Shown here: piece after piece, positions 1 to 7,426 of the stretch
Numbering within the stretch: position 1 is the first letter of the stretch
Layout of the letters: the number at the start of each line of letters is the position of its first letter
DNA from: JANLQB01 sp043735935
GTDB lineage: Bacteria > Verrucomicrobiota > Verrucomicrobiia > Chthoniobacterales > Chthoniobacteraceae
Direction: 5' to 3'
NCBI GenBank assembly: GCA_043735935.1
Contig: JAYTDO010000036.1
Coordinates: 1-13,168 of the forward strand
Length of the DNA: 13,168 nucleotides
Position numbers and translations under genes: made by a program
Notes under the pieces: model-generated
What the model was told of the DNA's origin: nothing
Database searches by the model: none
What the model saw: the letters and a program-made list of their open reading frames with translations, nothing else

Positions 1-609
1 CTGACCGACAAACAATTCGTCGGCGAGCCGAAGGCGTTGCGTGCACTCCAGACGCTGACGGTCGCGAAGATGCAGGAGCTGTCGGCTCAATTGGTAAACG
101 AAACGGTGCCGAAGCTGATCGAGTTCAAAAAGTCGCTGACGGTCGCGGGGCGACTGGACGAGGCGGTGGCCGTGCGTGGCGCCATTGAGCGTTTGCAAAA
201 TGGTTTCGTTCCCGTTTCGCGTGCCGATGCTGGCGCCACGGTGCCCGCGGAAACGCTACTCACGGCTTACGCCGGGGATCGTGCGCGGGCGGACAAGACA
301 TACAAAGGCCAGAAGATCGTGGTGCGGGGTGTCGTGGGTGGATTCCGTCAGGACCCGGCCGACGCGAAAAATTACCTCGTCTACCTCACTGGTGGGACGG
401 GCGGCGGGTGGGTGCAATGCGCTTTCCCGGCGAGCGAGTTTACGTTTCGTGAAGACACGCAATTCAACACGGCCGTCCTCGTCATCACATCGAAGGAAAA
501 GGATCCGAAGACCACCCGCTTGCAGAAGGGCGCGGCCGCGGATGTGCGCGGTCAATGCGACGGGCTCGACGAGGTGGTGCGGCTCAGTAAATGCGAGCCC
601 GTGCGCTGA
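1..609 (+). CDS. Partial protein with coiled-coil and C-terminal OB-fold (tRNA_anti-like) domain
   Basis: The 3' part of a gene; the reading frame is open to base 1, so the start lies outside the window and 202 residues are visible. An in-frame TTG at 37 is an unlikely true start. The first 70 or so residues are charged and helical, with a segment (LIEFKKSLTVAGRLDEAVAV) typical of short coiled-coil repeats in Verrucomicrobiota and Planctomycetes secreted proteins. Residues from about 85 to the end resemble the tRNA_anti-like OB-fold family (Pfam-type domain found in small periplasmic or lipoprotein-like proteins): a YKGQKIVVRGVV strand near the domain start and the closing pattern VRGQCDGLDEVVRLSKCEPV, which matches the usual G-x-C-x-G...D-V-x-L-x-x-C ending with two Cys. 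Any signal peptide would be outside the window. Function unknown. It converges on guaA with only 9 bases between the stops. Family assignment is by pattern recognition only. Confidence 0.6.
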   Translation: MTDKQFVGEPKALRALQTLTVAKMQELSAQLVNETVPKLIEFKKSLTVAGRLDEAVAVRGAIERLQNGFVPVSRADAGATVPAETLLTAYAGDRARADKTYKGQKIVVRGVVGGFRQDPADAKNYLVYLTGGTGGGWVQCAFPASEFTFREDTQFNTAVLVITSKEKDPKTTRLQKGAAADVRGQCDGLDEVVRLSKCEPVR

Positions 610-618
610 GCGACGGCG

Positions 619-2184
619 CTACTCCCACTCGATCGTCGATGGAGGTTTGCTGCTGATGTCGTAGCAAACGCGGTTGACGCCTTTGACTTCGTTGATGATG
701 CGCGTGCTAATGCGCGCGAGCAATTCGTAGGGCAGGCGCACCCAGTCGGCGGTCATCCCGTCCTGACTTTCGACGATCCGCAAGGCGATGGTACTTTCGT
801 ATGTCCGCTCGTCGCCCATGACGCCGACGCTGCGAACCGGGAGCAGCACGGCAAAGCTTTGCCACACCTTGTAATACCACTCGCTGGCCTTCATCTCGGA
901 GACCACGATGGTGTCCGCATCGCGCAAGATGCGAAGGCGTTCGCGCGTAATTTCGCCGAGGATGCGCACGGCAAGACCCGGGCCGGGAAACGGCTGGCGT
1001 TGGACGACCTCCTTGGGCAAGCCGAGTTGCGCGCCGACTTCGCGGACCTCATCTTTGAAGAGCTCACGGAGCGGCTCGACGAGCTTGAATTTCATGTTCT
1101 TCGGGAGTCCGCCGACGTTGTGGTGGCTCTTGATGAGTGCCGCCGGATTACCGCCGATCGCGACGCTTTCGATGACGTCAGGGTAAAGGGTTCCTTGAGC
1201 GAGAAACTTGAATTTCGACTTTCCGCCACGGGCGAGCGACTTCGTGGCGTCTTCAAAAACGCGGACGAATTCATTGCCGATGATCTTCCGTTTCCGCTCG
1301 GGGTCGGTGACTCCCTTGAGGCGGCGAAGGAAACGGGCGCTCGCGTCGACGTATTTCAGCTTGATATGAAAATTGTCGCCGAAAATGCGCCGAACCGCTT
1401 CGGCTTCGTTTTCGCGAAGGAGGCCATTATTCACGAAAACGCAGGTGAGCTGGTCACCGATGGCCTTGTGGAGAAGGGCCGCGGCGACGCTCGAATCCAC
1501 GCCCCCACTTAAGCCGAGGAGGACATGATCGGTGCCGACCTTGGCGCGAATTTCCGCACACGTCTGGTCGATGAACGACCCCATCGTCCAGTCCATGCGG
1601 CTGCCGCAGATGCCATAGACGAAGTTCTGGATGATCTCCTTGCCGCGAGGGGTGTGGACGACTTCAGGATGAAATTGGATGCCGTAGAATCGTTTCTTCG
1701 GCTGCTCGATGGCGGCGTACGGCGCGTTGCTGGTCTTGCCCACGGCGCGAAATCCGCGGGGCATCTTCGTGACTTTGTCGCCGTGCGAATTCCAGATATC
1801 GACGATTTCGCCCAGGCCCGAGAAGAGGGCGCAATCAGAGCTCACGTGGAGCTGGCCACGACCGTATTCGCGATGCGTCGAGTGCTCGACTTTTCCACCC
1901 AGGTGATGCGCCATCAGTTGCACGCCGTAGCAGATGCCGAGGATGGGGACGCCGAGATCGAAAATGGCGCGATCTGGCTGGGGTGCGGCCTTTCCGTAAA
2001 CGCTCGACGGTCCGCCGCTGAGGATGATTCCGCGCGGATGGAGCGCCTTTAGCTCGGAGGCGGGGATGTCGTGGCGGACGATTTGCGAATAGACTTGGCA
2101 TTCGCGAATGCGCCTCGCGATGACCTGCGTGTACTGCGATCCGAAATCGAGGATGACGATGCGAGAGACTACTGGCTCGGCCAT
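619..2184 (-). CDS. guaA: GMP synthase (glutamine-hydrolysing)
   Basis: Converts XMP to GMP with ATP and glutamine, the last step of guanine nucleotide synthesis, in the cytoplasm. Numbered from the ATG at 2184 (521 residues, normal length), the class I glutamine amidotransferase domain fills about residues 1-195. It has the oxyanion and nucleophile motif GICYG with Cys85, and the catalytic His and Glu in FHPEV (172 and 174). The ATP-pyrophosphatase domain follows with the P-loop SGGVDSS at about 226-232. The C-terminal GMP synthase dimerisation domain ends in the canonical YDISSKPPSTIEWE. An in-frame TTG four codons upstream (2196) has a GGAG ten bases before it and would overlap the upstream lipoprotein gene by 11 bases. 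The ATG lies one base after that gene's stop. Either start leaves the domains intact; I prefer the ATG. No purine riboswitch was recognised upstream. Identification is secure. Confidence 0.97.
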   Translation of the reverse strand: MAEPVVSRIVILDFGSQYTQVIARRIRECQVYSQIVRHDIPASELKALHPRGIILSGGPSSVYGKAAPQPDRAIFDLGVPILGICYGVQLMAHHLGGKVEHSTHREYGRGQLHVSSDCALFSGLGEIVDIWNSHGDKVTKMPRGFRAVGKTSNAPYAAIEQPKKRFYGIQFHPEVVHTPRGKEIIQNFVYGICGSRMDWTMGSFIDQTCAEIRAKVGTDHVLLGLSGGVDSSVAAALLHKAIGDQLTCVFVNNGLLRENEAEAVRRIFGDNFHIKLKYVDASARFLRRLKGVTDPERKRKIIGNEFVRVFEDATKSLARGGKSKFKFLAQGTLYPDVIESVAIGGNPAALIKSHHNVGGLPKNMKFKLVEPLRELFKDEVREVGAQLGLPKEVVQRQPFPGPGLAVRILGEITRERLRILRDADTIVVSEMKASEWYYKVWQSFAVLLPVRSVGVMGDERTYESTIALRIVESQDGMTADWVRLPYELLARISTRIINEVKGVNRVCYDISSKPPSTIEWE

Positions 2185-2185
2185 G

Positions 2186-2386
2186 CTAATAGCCAACGCG
2201 GGATTGCTCCCGGATCACGGGGTCTTCGGAGTGATCGGGCTGGACAAGTTTTCCATTGCCCGTCATGCCGCGCCGAAACGTCTCCGCGCCGGATGAATCG
2301 GAGGCCGACGGCGGGACGTCGCTTTCGCAACCGGTGAGGATGAGGCTGAAGGCCGCTAGCAGGGTGGCGGCGGAGATTGCTTTCAT
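2186..2386 (-). CDS. Small predicted lipoprotein upstream of guaA
   Basis: A 66-residue protein with a classical lipoprotein signal: Lys2, a hydrophobic run (AATLLAAFSLIL) and the lipobox LTGC with Cys20 as the likely lipidated residue. Glu21 after the Cys does not match the Asp+2 inner-membrane retention signal of enterobacteria, but sorting rules in this lineage are unknown. The mature part is 47 residues, first Ser/Pro/Asp-rich, then charged, ending in REQSRVGY. No domain is recognised and no function can be given. The ATG at 2386 is well placed for the signal peptide. The stop lies one base before the guaA ATG (or 11 bases inside guaA if its TTG start is used), so the two genes are probably cotranscribed. 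The opposite strand is in frame with an upstream extension of aat, but that extension looks non-coding, so the lipoprotein reading is preferred. Confidence 0.7.
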   Translation of the reverse strand: MKAISAATLLAAFSLILTGCESDVPPSASDSSGAETFRRGMTGNGKLVQPDHSEDPVIREQSRVGY

Positions 2387-2453
2387 GGGCGCGTTTCATA
2401 CGGCGGCAGAGGAAGTGTGTCGAGTGGTGACTTTCGCGGCTCGACACCGATGG
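2387..2453. promoter_or_regulatory. Divergent promoter region between lipoprotein-guaA and aat-fbp
   Basis: This 67-base spacer is the only gap from which both divergent gene pairs could be transcribed. No convincing -35/-10 pair was identified on either strand. It contains a perfect 8-base inverted repeat close to the aat start, listed separately. The regulatory role is inferred from position. Confidence 0.4.
2417..2447. repeat. Perfect 8-bp inverted repeat in the divergent spacer
   Basis: GTGTCGAG (2417-2424) and its exact reverse complement CTCGACAC (2440-2447) are separated by 15 bases. The right arm ends six bases before the aat ATG. It could be an operator with half-sites 23 bases apart centre to centre, or a leader hairpin in either transcript. 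There is no T tract, so it is not a typical intrinsic terminator. The repeat is seen directly; its function is unknown. Confidence 0.45.
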
Positions 2454-3050
2454 ATGGCCCATCTTCATTTCGCCCGAATGATTCCCGTAGAAATGCTTTT
2501 GCACGCTTATCGGAGTGGGGTGTTCCCGATGGCGATGGAGGACGGGGAAATCTCGTGGTTCTCACCGGACCCGCGCACCATCATTCCACTTGAAAGCTTT
2601 CACGTGCCGCATGGATTAAGGCGGACTTTGAAGAAGGGACTCTTTGAGATTCGCGTGGACGCCGATTTTGAGGAGACGATGCGCCGGTGCGGCAAGAGGG
2701 CGGAGACATGGATCAACGAAGAGATCATCAAGAGTTATGTTGCCTTGCACCGCCTCGGCCACGCGCATTCCGTCGAGGCGTGGCAGGGGGGGAGGCTGGT
2801 TGGCGGGCTGTACGGAGTCGCGCTTGGCGGCGCTTTTTTTGGGGAGTCGATGTTTCATGAAGTCACCGATGCGTCGAAGGTAGCGCTAAACGCACTCGTC
2901 TTGCGGATGCGCGAACGCGGGTATTCGCTGCTGGATACGCAGTGGACGACGCCCCACCTGGCGCTTTTCGGCGCGGTCGAGATTGCGCGCAAGGGCTACT
3001 TGAGGCGGCTTGCCTTGTGCGTCGATGATCCTTGCCGGTTCGCGGATTGA
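2454..3050 (+). CDS. aat: Leucyl/phenylalanyl-tRNA-protein transferase
   Basis: Transfers Leu or Phe from aminoacyl-tRNA to proteins with N-terminal Lys or Arg, creating N-degrons for ClpS/ClpAP in the bacterial N-end rule pathway; cytoplasmic. From the ATG at 2454 the protein has 198 residues. Family motifs run in order: LLHAYRSGVFPMA near the N-terminus, WFSPDPR (about 35-41), a TWI motif, LHRLGHAHSVEAW, GGLYGVALGGAFFGESMF with Glu131, and LLDTQ with Asp161 and Gln163, matching the catalytic Asp/Gln pair of the E. coli enzyme (Asp186/Gln188). The frame stays open upstream to 2256, but that extension has no family similarity and runs antisense through the lipoprotein gene, so a start at 2454 or 2478 (MIPVEM) is preferred. 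No Shine-Dalgarno motif is visible. The fbp ATG follows 32 bases after the stop. Confidence 0.93.
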   Translation: MAHLHFARMIPVEMLLHAYRSGVFPMAMEDGEISWFSPDPRTIIPLESFHVPHGLRRTLKKGLFEIRVDADFEETMRRCGKRAETWINEEIIKSYVALHRLGHAHSVEAWQGGRLVGGLYGVALGGAFFGESMFHEVTDASKVALNALVLRMRERGYSLLDTQWTTPHLALFGAVEIARKGYLRRLALCVDDPCRFAD

Positions 3051-3082
3051 CCGACGCTCTGTGCACGGCACATGCTAAATGC

Positions 3083-5011
3083 ATGCCCCAGTTCGATCCG
3101 GAAACGCTGATTTACCTTCGCGCCTTGCGCGATCAGTTCCCTACCGCGGCGGCGGCTCTCGCGGCCATCGCGGGGCAGCGGGCCACGCTGACGCTGCCGA
3201 AGGGTACCATCCACGTCATCAGTGACGTGCATGGGGAGTATGTGAAGCTGAAGCACATCATCAACAACGCTTCGGGCAGTCTGCGGCCACTGGTAGACCA
3301 GACCTTTGGGGACCGCCTCACCGATTCCGAAAAGCTCGAGCTGCTGAACCTGATCTACTACCCGCGGGAAACGTTCATGCAGCAGCATCTTGCCGATGGC
3401 GCCGCGAGGCGGGATTTCGTGCGACGGTTCTGTGAGTTGGAATTCGAATTACTGCGCGTTCTCTCGAGGCGCTACGACATGACGACGATGGAGGCTGTCT
3501 TTCCAGCGAGTTTTCGTTCTGCCTTCCGCGAGCTCCTTTATGGCGTCTACCTCGAACGCAGCGCGGCGTACTTTGATGCCTTACTCGAGCCGATCGTGCA
3601 GCACGGCGGCGAACTGGAGTTTTTGCGCATGGTCGCGCGGGTGATTCGGAATTTGCTGATTTCAGAATTGATCGTCGCAGGAGATTTCGGCGACCGCGGA
3701 CCGCGGATCGATCGGGTGATCGACACCGTGATGCATCAGCCGAACGTGGCCATCACTTGGGGAAATCACGATGCCTCCTGGCTGGGGGCGTGCCTCGGCA
3801 GCGACGCCTGTATCGCAACCGTCCTTCGGTTTTCCCTGCGCTATCGGAGGCTTTCACAGTTGGAAGAGGGCTACGGGATCCCGCTCGCGCCGCTCGAGAA
3901 ACTGGCGCGAACGGTTTACGCCGACGACCCGGCGGCCCAGTTTATGTGCAAGGGAGACGGGCTGCGCGAACCGGAGCAAATGGCGCGGATGCAGAAGGCG
4001 ATCGCGATCATCCAGTTCAAGCTCGAAGGGCAACTCATCGAGCGGAATCCGCAACTTCACCTCGCGCACCGCAATCTGCTCCCACGAATCGATCCCATCG
4101 CGCGGACGATCACGGTGGAGGGGAAAACCCACGCGCTTCTGGACACGCACCTGCCGACGATTGATTGGGCCAATCCAAATGCGTTGAGTCCTGAGGAGAC
4201 GGTGTGCATCGAGCGACTGCGCCGCTCCTTTCTGCAAAGCCCGGTGCTCTGGCAGCAGATGCAGTACATCACTAAAAAGGGAACGATGTGGCTCCGGCGG
4301 GACGACAACCTCATATTTCACGGCTGCATTCCAGTCGATGCAAAGGGCGAATTTCTGCCGATGGAAATCGACGGCCGCGAGCTGCGGGGGCGGGCGTTGT
4401 TCGATGAATTGAACGTTGTGGTGCAACGGGCTGTCCGGACCAACGATCCAAAGTGCCTGGACCTGCTTTGGTACCTCTGGAGCGGACCGCTTTCACCGCT
4501 TTTTGGGAAGGACAAGATGACGACTATCGAAGGCTACTTCGTCGCCGCAAAGGAAACCCATCATGAGACGAAAAATCCGTATTTCGAGCTCATCCACGAG
4601 TCGTGGTTTTGCGAAAAGGTTCTCGCGGAATTCGGCTGCAACCCAAAGCACGGTCTGATCGTGAACGGGCACGTGCCCGTCAAGATGGAGAAGGGCGAAT
4701 CCCCGCTCAAACGAAGCGGGCAAGCCGTTACGATCGACGGCGCTTTTTCCGAGGCCTACGGCGACAAAGGTTACACGTTGGTGCTCGATGCAGAGCGAAC
4801 TTCGGTTGCCTTGCACCATCATTTTGAGTCCGTCTCGGACGCCATCCATGACGGTGCGGACATCATTCCATCGGTCGAGCACATCCGGGTATTTTCGAAG
4901 GCGCGCACCGTGGCGGATACGGAGGGCGGGGACCGAATCCGAAATGAAATCGCGGCCCTCGAAAAGCTCATCGAAGCCTATGAAAGCAACGCGATTCACG
5001 AACGGGTATGA
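3083..5011 (+). CDS. fbp: Fructose-1,6-bisphosphatase, class III
   Basis: Hydrolyses fructose-1,6-bisphosphate to fructose-6-phosphate in gluconeogenesis; cytoplasmic and metal-dependent. The protein has 642 residues from the ATG at 3083, close to the roughly 670 of the Bacillus class III enzymes. It carries the calcineurin-like metallophosphatase signature: SDVHGEY with Asp48 and His50, GDFGDRGPR with Asp201 and Asp204, GNHDASWLGA with Asn228 and His229, and later histidines in HGCIPVD and VNGHVPV. The N-terminus (YLRALRDQFPTAAAALAAI) and the LPKGTIHVISDVHGEY block also fit the family. An in-frame TTG at 3032 would overlap aat and is less likely. The stop TGA shares bases with an ATG at 5008 (ATGA), suggesting translational coupling to the polysaccharide gene downstream. 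The product, F6P, is the precursor of GlcNAc and mannose nucleotide sugars, so the linkage makes metabolic sense; that part is inference. Confidence 0.95.
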   Translation: MPQFDPETLIYLRALRDQFPTAAAALAAIAGQRATLTLPKGTIHVISDVHGEYVKLKHIINNASGSLRPLVDQTFGDRLTDSEKLELLNLIYYPRETFMQQHLADGAARRDFVRRFCELEFELLRVLSRRYDMTTMEAVFPASFRSAFRELLYGVYLERSAAYFDALLEPIVQHGGELEFLRMVARVIRNLLISELIVAGDFGDRGPRIDRVIDTVMHQPNVAITWGNHDASWLGACLGSDACIATVLRFSLRYRRLSQLEEGYGIPLAPLEKLARTVYADDPAAQFMCKGDGLREPEQMARMQKAIAIIQFKLEGQLIERNPQLHLAHRNLLPRIDPIARTITVEGKTHALLDTHLPTIDWANPNALSPEETVCIERLRRSFLQSPVLWQQMQYITKKGTMWLRRDDNLIFHGCIPVDAKGEFLPMEIDGRELRGRALFDELNVVVQRAVRTNDPKCLDLLWYLWSGPLSPLFGKDKMTTIEGYFVAAKETHHETKNPYFELIHESWFCEKVLAEFGCNPKHGLIVNGHVPVKMEKGESPLKRSGQAVTIDGAFSEAYGDKGYTLVLDAERTSVALHHHFESVSDAIHDGADIIPSVEHIRVFSKARTVADTEGGDRIRNEIAALEKLIEAYESNAIHERV

Positions 5012-6696
5012 GTAGCTCTCTTTCGGAAGGAACCGGTAACGCGCATTCGAGGGAGGCGGCCAGAGCCGGGCCGAGCGGATTCCGGTCGAATTTCCGGGCG
5101 CGTGAACTTGCTATCTGCGCCGACACGCGGCTAGAAACCGATGCCCCGATGCAACTCCCTCAAAAATCGCTCGTCATCCGAACAGCGAATGTCATCGACA
5201 CGCCTCTTTCGATTACGAATTACCGCAAGCTGGTCCGGTTGTGCCTGAGTCGGGAAACCCTCCCGGAGCGGGGCAATGTGACGATCTGCTTTGCGGACTT
5301 GAATGTCCTCTTCCTCCGCAAAAAAGACGAGGCATTCGCGAGGCTGACCGATGAGTCCGTGGATCTGTTCATTCCCGATGGAGTATCGCTTCGGCTGCTC
5401 CTGGCGAAGAAGGGCATCCCGCTCGAAGGCCACATCACCGCGGGTCGATTCATGCGGCTTTGCTGCATGCGTTCGCCGAAAGACGTGCGGCACTTTATCC
5501 TCGGTGGTTCAGCGGCACAGGTCTCGCGGCTCGTGGAAGCGCTCAAGAGGAATAATCCGAATCTCGACATTGTCGGTTGTCACCCAGGGTCCTTTTCCGA
5601 GGGAGACGAGGAGTCGCTCGTGAAGGAAATCAACCTCTCCAAAGCGAATGTTTTATGGAACTGCCTGCCAACGACGCGGCAGGAGGAATTCACTCATCGT
5701 TGGAAGGGGAAGTTGGAGACCAACTTCACGCTGCTGGTGGGGGCGGGTTTCGATTTTGAGCATATCCTCGCGCAGGTGGCTCGCGCGAGTCGGCGCGCCC
5801 CGGCGCCGGGAGTGAAGCGCCTCGTCCGCGTGGCCGCTCACGGGGTGCGTCGAGCGGTTCAGTTTCCCGCCATTTTCCTGATGCTGCACCGGCAGCCGCC
5901 CGATCCAGCGCACGCCGGCGGAGATATTTCGCATCGAAAATGGAGCGCTGGCTCCGATTTCATGTGGGCGATGCGACGGAGGATGCGTTCGTTGGTCGTT
6001 CGTGGGCGCCATCGCTTTCGGGAATCGGCCCGCCATGCCGCGAAACGTGCGCTCGACCTGACCGGGGCCATCGCCGCGCTCATATTGCTGGGGCCAATCC
6101 TTTTCATTACAGGCTTGCTGATTTTTCTCGTCGACGGTCGGCCAATCTTTTTTGCCCAGCGGCGAGTCGGAAAGAACGGGGCGGTTTTCCGGTTGTGGAA
6201 ATTCCGAACGATGCGCCGTGATGCTGAACTGATCGTCAGCAGCGCGCAGGCCCACAAGATCGAGCAGGATGAGCATTTCTTCCACGATCCGGACAATGAA
6301 ACCATCATCAAATTCCGGCGCACATTGCTCCAATACTCGCGTTCGACGAAGTATCCTCGTGATCCGCGCATCATCACTTTCGGGCGCCACATCCGCCGCT
6401 TCTCGCTGGACGAATTACCGCAATTCATCAACGTCCTCGGCGGCACGATGAGCTTGGTCGGACCGAGGCCGTTCGCGACTTATGAGGTGGCCGATTATGG
6501 GCCACGTCACGTGCTGCGGCATCGTGTTTCCCCCGGTATCACTGGGCCGTGGCAGATCAGTGATCGCAACAAATTGACGTTCGAGGAATCGATCGAATTG
6601 GACCTGCTTTACATCAAGAATCAAAGCCTCGCCGGAGACTTGACCCTTCTCCTTAAGACCGTCCCGGCGGCGTTTGGCAACCGGGGCGGAGAGTAA
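5008..6696 (+). CDS. Fusion: divergent WecG/TagA-like glycosyltransferase + polyprenyl-phosphate sugar-phosphate transferase
   Basis: Two polysaccharide enzymes in one 562-residue chain. Residues about 60-295 follow the WecG/TagA/CpsF (GT26) fold: FADLNVLFL (95-103), LFIPDGVSL (120-128), HFILGG (162-167), LDIVGCHPGSF (186-196) and VGAGFDF (244-250). The usual GxPxQE motif is altered to CLPTTRQEEF (219-228), and the C-terminal tail lacks the GLEWLHRL pattern seen in the second WecG of this window. Residues about 345-560 are a bacterial sugar transferase (PHPT): membrane helix with a helix-breaking LGP (347-375), FAQRRVGKNG, LWKFRTMRRDAE (397-407, acidic catalytic region), RFSLDELPQFINVLGGTMSLVGPRPF (464-489, given here only as boundaries) and GITGPWQISDRN. 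It would attach a sugar-1-phosphate to the lipid carrier at the inner membrane. The ATG at 5008 overlaps the fbp stop. The first 47 residues look unconserved, and Met48 (5149) is an alternative start. The LbH gene begins 4 bases downstream. Confidence 0.88.
   Translation: MSSSLSEGTGNAHSREAARAGPSGFRSNFRARELAICADTRLETDAPMQLPQKSLVIRTANVIDTPLSITNYRKLVRLCLSRETLPERGNVTICFADLNVLFLRKKDEAFARLTDESVDLFIPDGVSLRLLLAKKGIPLEGHITAGRFMRLCCMRSPKDVRHFILGGSAAQVSRLVEALKRNNPNLDIVGCHPGSFSEGDEESLVKEINLSKANVLWNCLPTTRQEEFTHRWKGKLETNFTLLVGAGFDFEHILAQVARASRRAPAPGVKRLVRVAAHGVRRAVQFPAIFLMLHRQPPDPAHAGGDISHRKWSAGSDFMWAMRRRMRSLVVRGRHRFRESARHAAKRALDLTGAIAALILLGPILFITGLLIFLVDGRPIFFAQRRVGKNGAVFRLWKFRTMRRDAELIVSSAQAHKIEQDEHFFHDPDNETIIKFRRTLLQYSRSTKYPRDPRIITFGRHIRRFSLDELPQFINVLGGTMSLVGPRPFATYEVADYGPRHVLRHRVSPGITGPWQISDRNKLTFEESIELDLLYIKNQSLAGDLTLLLKTVPAAFGNRGGE
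6688..6693 (+). promoter_or_regulatory. Ribosome binding site for the beta-helix protein gene
   Basis: GGAGAG, seven bases before the ATG at 6701, is the clearest Shine-Dalgarno motif seen in the window. It lies inside the last codons of the fusion gene and decides for the ATG at 6701 over the in-frame TTG at 6674. Confidence 0.55.
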
Positions 6697-6700
6697 AACC

Positions 6701-7426
6701 ATGCGATGCGCATCAATCATCGACCGGCAGCCGCACCATTGGGTGGACGATCAGCCGTTCCTACTTTGGGAAATCGGAATGAAGACGATCCTCGAACATT
6801 GGGCGGATCAGCTTTACGAAACAAATCACCGGCTAGTCCTGTGGCTGGATGAGATCGATTCCCGCGTCCTTAATTTCGTCAGCGGCACGTTCCCGCTTTA
6901 CCAGAACGTGACCATCCGGATCGGAGTCCCAACCGGCACTGTCGAATGCTGCACCTTTATCGACGACGAGGGCAACATCGTCGTCCGACCCGGCACAGAA
7001 CTGACCCGATACCTGCCATCGCGCCCCGCTGCCGCGACGTGGTTTAAGATGGTGAAGCGGTGGCTTGATAGCCTCAAAGCCAAAGGCAGCGTGGCCCCGG
7101 AACTGGAGCGGGAGATTCAACCTGGAGTGTTTGTCGGGCATCATTGCCGCATTGCATCGGACACTGAATTCATCGGCCCGTGCTGGATCGGAAGTGGGTG
7201 CGAGATCACCGGGGCGCGCATCGGCCCCTACACCGTGGTGGGCGACAACGCGATCGTGTGTCGGGGAACTACCCTGGTTGAAACCTATATTTTGAGAGAC
7301 ACCTTTGTCGGCGAAAACCTCGCCTTGAGCGGGGTCATCGTCGGAAACGAAAAGCTTTTGGATTACCACACCGGCGTTCGGACTTCGATCTATGACCGGT
7401 CTTTGCTCAGTACGATATCGCGATGA
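6701..7426 (+). CDS. Left-handed beta-helix (hexapeptide repeat) protein, sugar-nucleotide pathway-like
   Basis: A 241-residue protein. Residues about 142-218 form a run of imperfect hexapeptide repeats (VFVGHH, CRIASD, TEFIGP, CWIGSG, CEITGA, RIGPYT, VVGDNA), as in the C-terminal beta-helix of NDP-sugar pyrophosphorylases and in hexapeptide acyltransferases. The first 130 residues are not recognised; they contain TIRIGVPTGTVECC and a helical linker (FKMVKRWLDSLKAKG). No nucleotide-binding GxGTRL signature is present, so it is not a complete pyrophosphorylase. It could be a stand-alone regulatory or sugar-binding subunit or an acyltransferase of the polysaccharide pathway. The start at 6701 is supported by a GGAGAG motif. 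The stop overlaps the next start as ATGA at 7423-7426. Location in the operon, directly after the sugar-phosphate transferase, supports a role in glycan synthesis, but the exact reaction is unknown. Confidence 0.75.
   Translation: MRCASIIDRQPHHWVDDQPFLLWEIGMKTILEHWADQLYETNHRLVLWLDEIDSRVLNFVSGTFPLYQNVTIRIGVPTGTVECCTFIDDEGNIVVRPGTELTRYLPSRPAAATWFKMVKRWLDSLKAKGSVAPELEREIQPGVFVGHHCRIASDTEFIGPCWIGSGCEITGARIGPYTVVGDNAIVCRGTTLVETYILRDTFVGENLALSGVIVGNEKLLDYHTGVRTSIYDRSLLSTISR

Noticed and set aside
582..611. Inverted repeat GCTCAG/CTGAGC near the end of the first gene as a terminator
   Set aside because: Only 6 bases of stem with an 18-base loop, no T tract, and inside coding sequence; likely chance.
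859..2052. Long plus-strand open frames (217 and 175 codons) opposite guaA
   Set aside because: They are antisense to a highly conserved gene, show no recognisable domains, and are expected by codon bias in high-GC DNA.
2256..2453. N-terminal extension of aat by 66 residues
   Set aside because: The extension has no similarity to the family, overlaps the antisense lipoprotein gene and crosses the divergent promoter spacer; the family N-terminal motif begins after Met at 2454.
5653..6446. Minus-strand open frames of 245 and 195 codons opposite the fusion gene
   Set aside because: They are shadows of a gene with clear domain motifs; no signal or family pattern was seen in the antisense translations.
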